From: Prorocentrum cordatum
Lineage: Eukaryota > Sar > Dinophyceae > Prorocentrales > Prorocentraceae
Reading direction: 5' to 3'
NCBI GenBank assembly: GCA_963575745.1
Contig: CAUYUJ010000370.1
Span: forward strand, 392,960 to 456,959
Length of the DNA stretch: 64,000 nucleotides
Shown: positions 63,897 through 64,000 of the stretch, one piece after another
Numbering within the stretch: the stretch's first letter is position 1
Layout: the number at the start of each line of letters is the position of its first letter
Notes under the pieces: generated by a model
What the model saw: the letters and a program-made list of their open reading frames with translations, nothing else
Told to the model about the DNA's origin: nothing
Databases searched by the model: none
Program-made: the position numbers and the translations under genes

Positions 63897-64000
63897 CTGT
63901 ATCGGCGGGCAGGGTGCTGAAGGTCAGCGGCAAGGGCGGAGACGACCAGGCGAGGAAGACGGGCAACGGGCAAGGCAGCAAGGTCGATTTCGAGAGGCCC

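Overview
This 64 kb window reads as a GC-rich nuclear scaffold of a protist, most probably a dinoflagellate (inference, moderate confidence). The pointers are: TTTAGGG-type telomeric repeats; a LINE-type retroelement 3' end (end of reverse transcriptase, RNase H, terminal CxxC motif) like those I associate with dinoflagellate genomes; a degenerate match to the dinoflagellate spliced leader upstream of a coding-like region (62542-62563); candidate introns that coincide with inverted-repeat elements; and very low gene density. There are no bacterial operons, rRNAs, tRNAs or CRISPR arrays that I can see. One gap of 100 N lies at 17846-17945.

Layout. 1-2690: mostly unassigned, with a CTC tract and a frame-broken coding-like stretch. 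2691-8600: inverted-repeat elements and four tandem arrays (16, 217, about 62 and about 125 bp units) carrying later insertions. 8600-17845: mixed low-complexity DNA, several small terminal-inverted-repeat (TIR) elements, a coding-like stretch on the minus strand (9194-9439) and a two-exon minus-strand gene candidate whose intron is a TIR element (15918-16361). 17946-26969: a satellite array of about 24 copies of a 384-386 bp unit. 26970-30457: GC-rich unassigned DNA, nested TIR elements, AT-rich TTGTAAAA repeats and a GTC microsatellite. 30458-49262: a subtelomere-like island of same-orientation telomeric tracts separated by duplicated modules, including three composite units that start and end at telomeric repeats. 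A 5'-truncated retroelement sits inside one of the island's GC-rich repeats (46039-48252). 49263-50015: AT-rich repeats and a 90 bp tandem. 50016-59870: fold-back elements, a SINE-like element with a 22 bp duplication, a 150 bp tandem array and GGA microsatellites. 59871-64000: more TIR elements, a candidate spliced gene at 60630-61170, a long CATA microsatellite and a coding-like region with frame breaks running off the right edge.

Long open frames are common but nearly all come from tandem repeats whose unit is a multiple of 3, or whose 10 bp unit encodes the same decapeptide in every frame. Nothing here works together as a pathway. The biology is genome architecture: telomeric sequence spreading, non-LTR retroposition, and many short inverted-repeat elements, some of which may act as introns.
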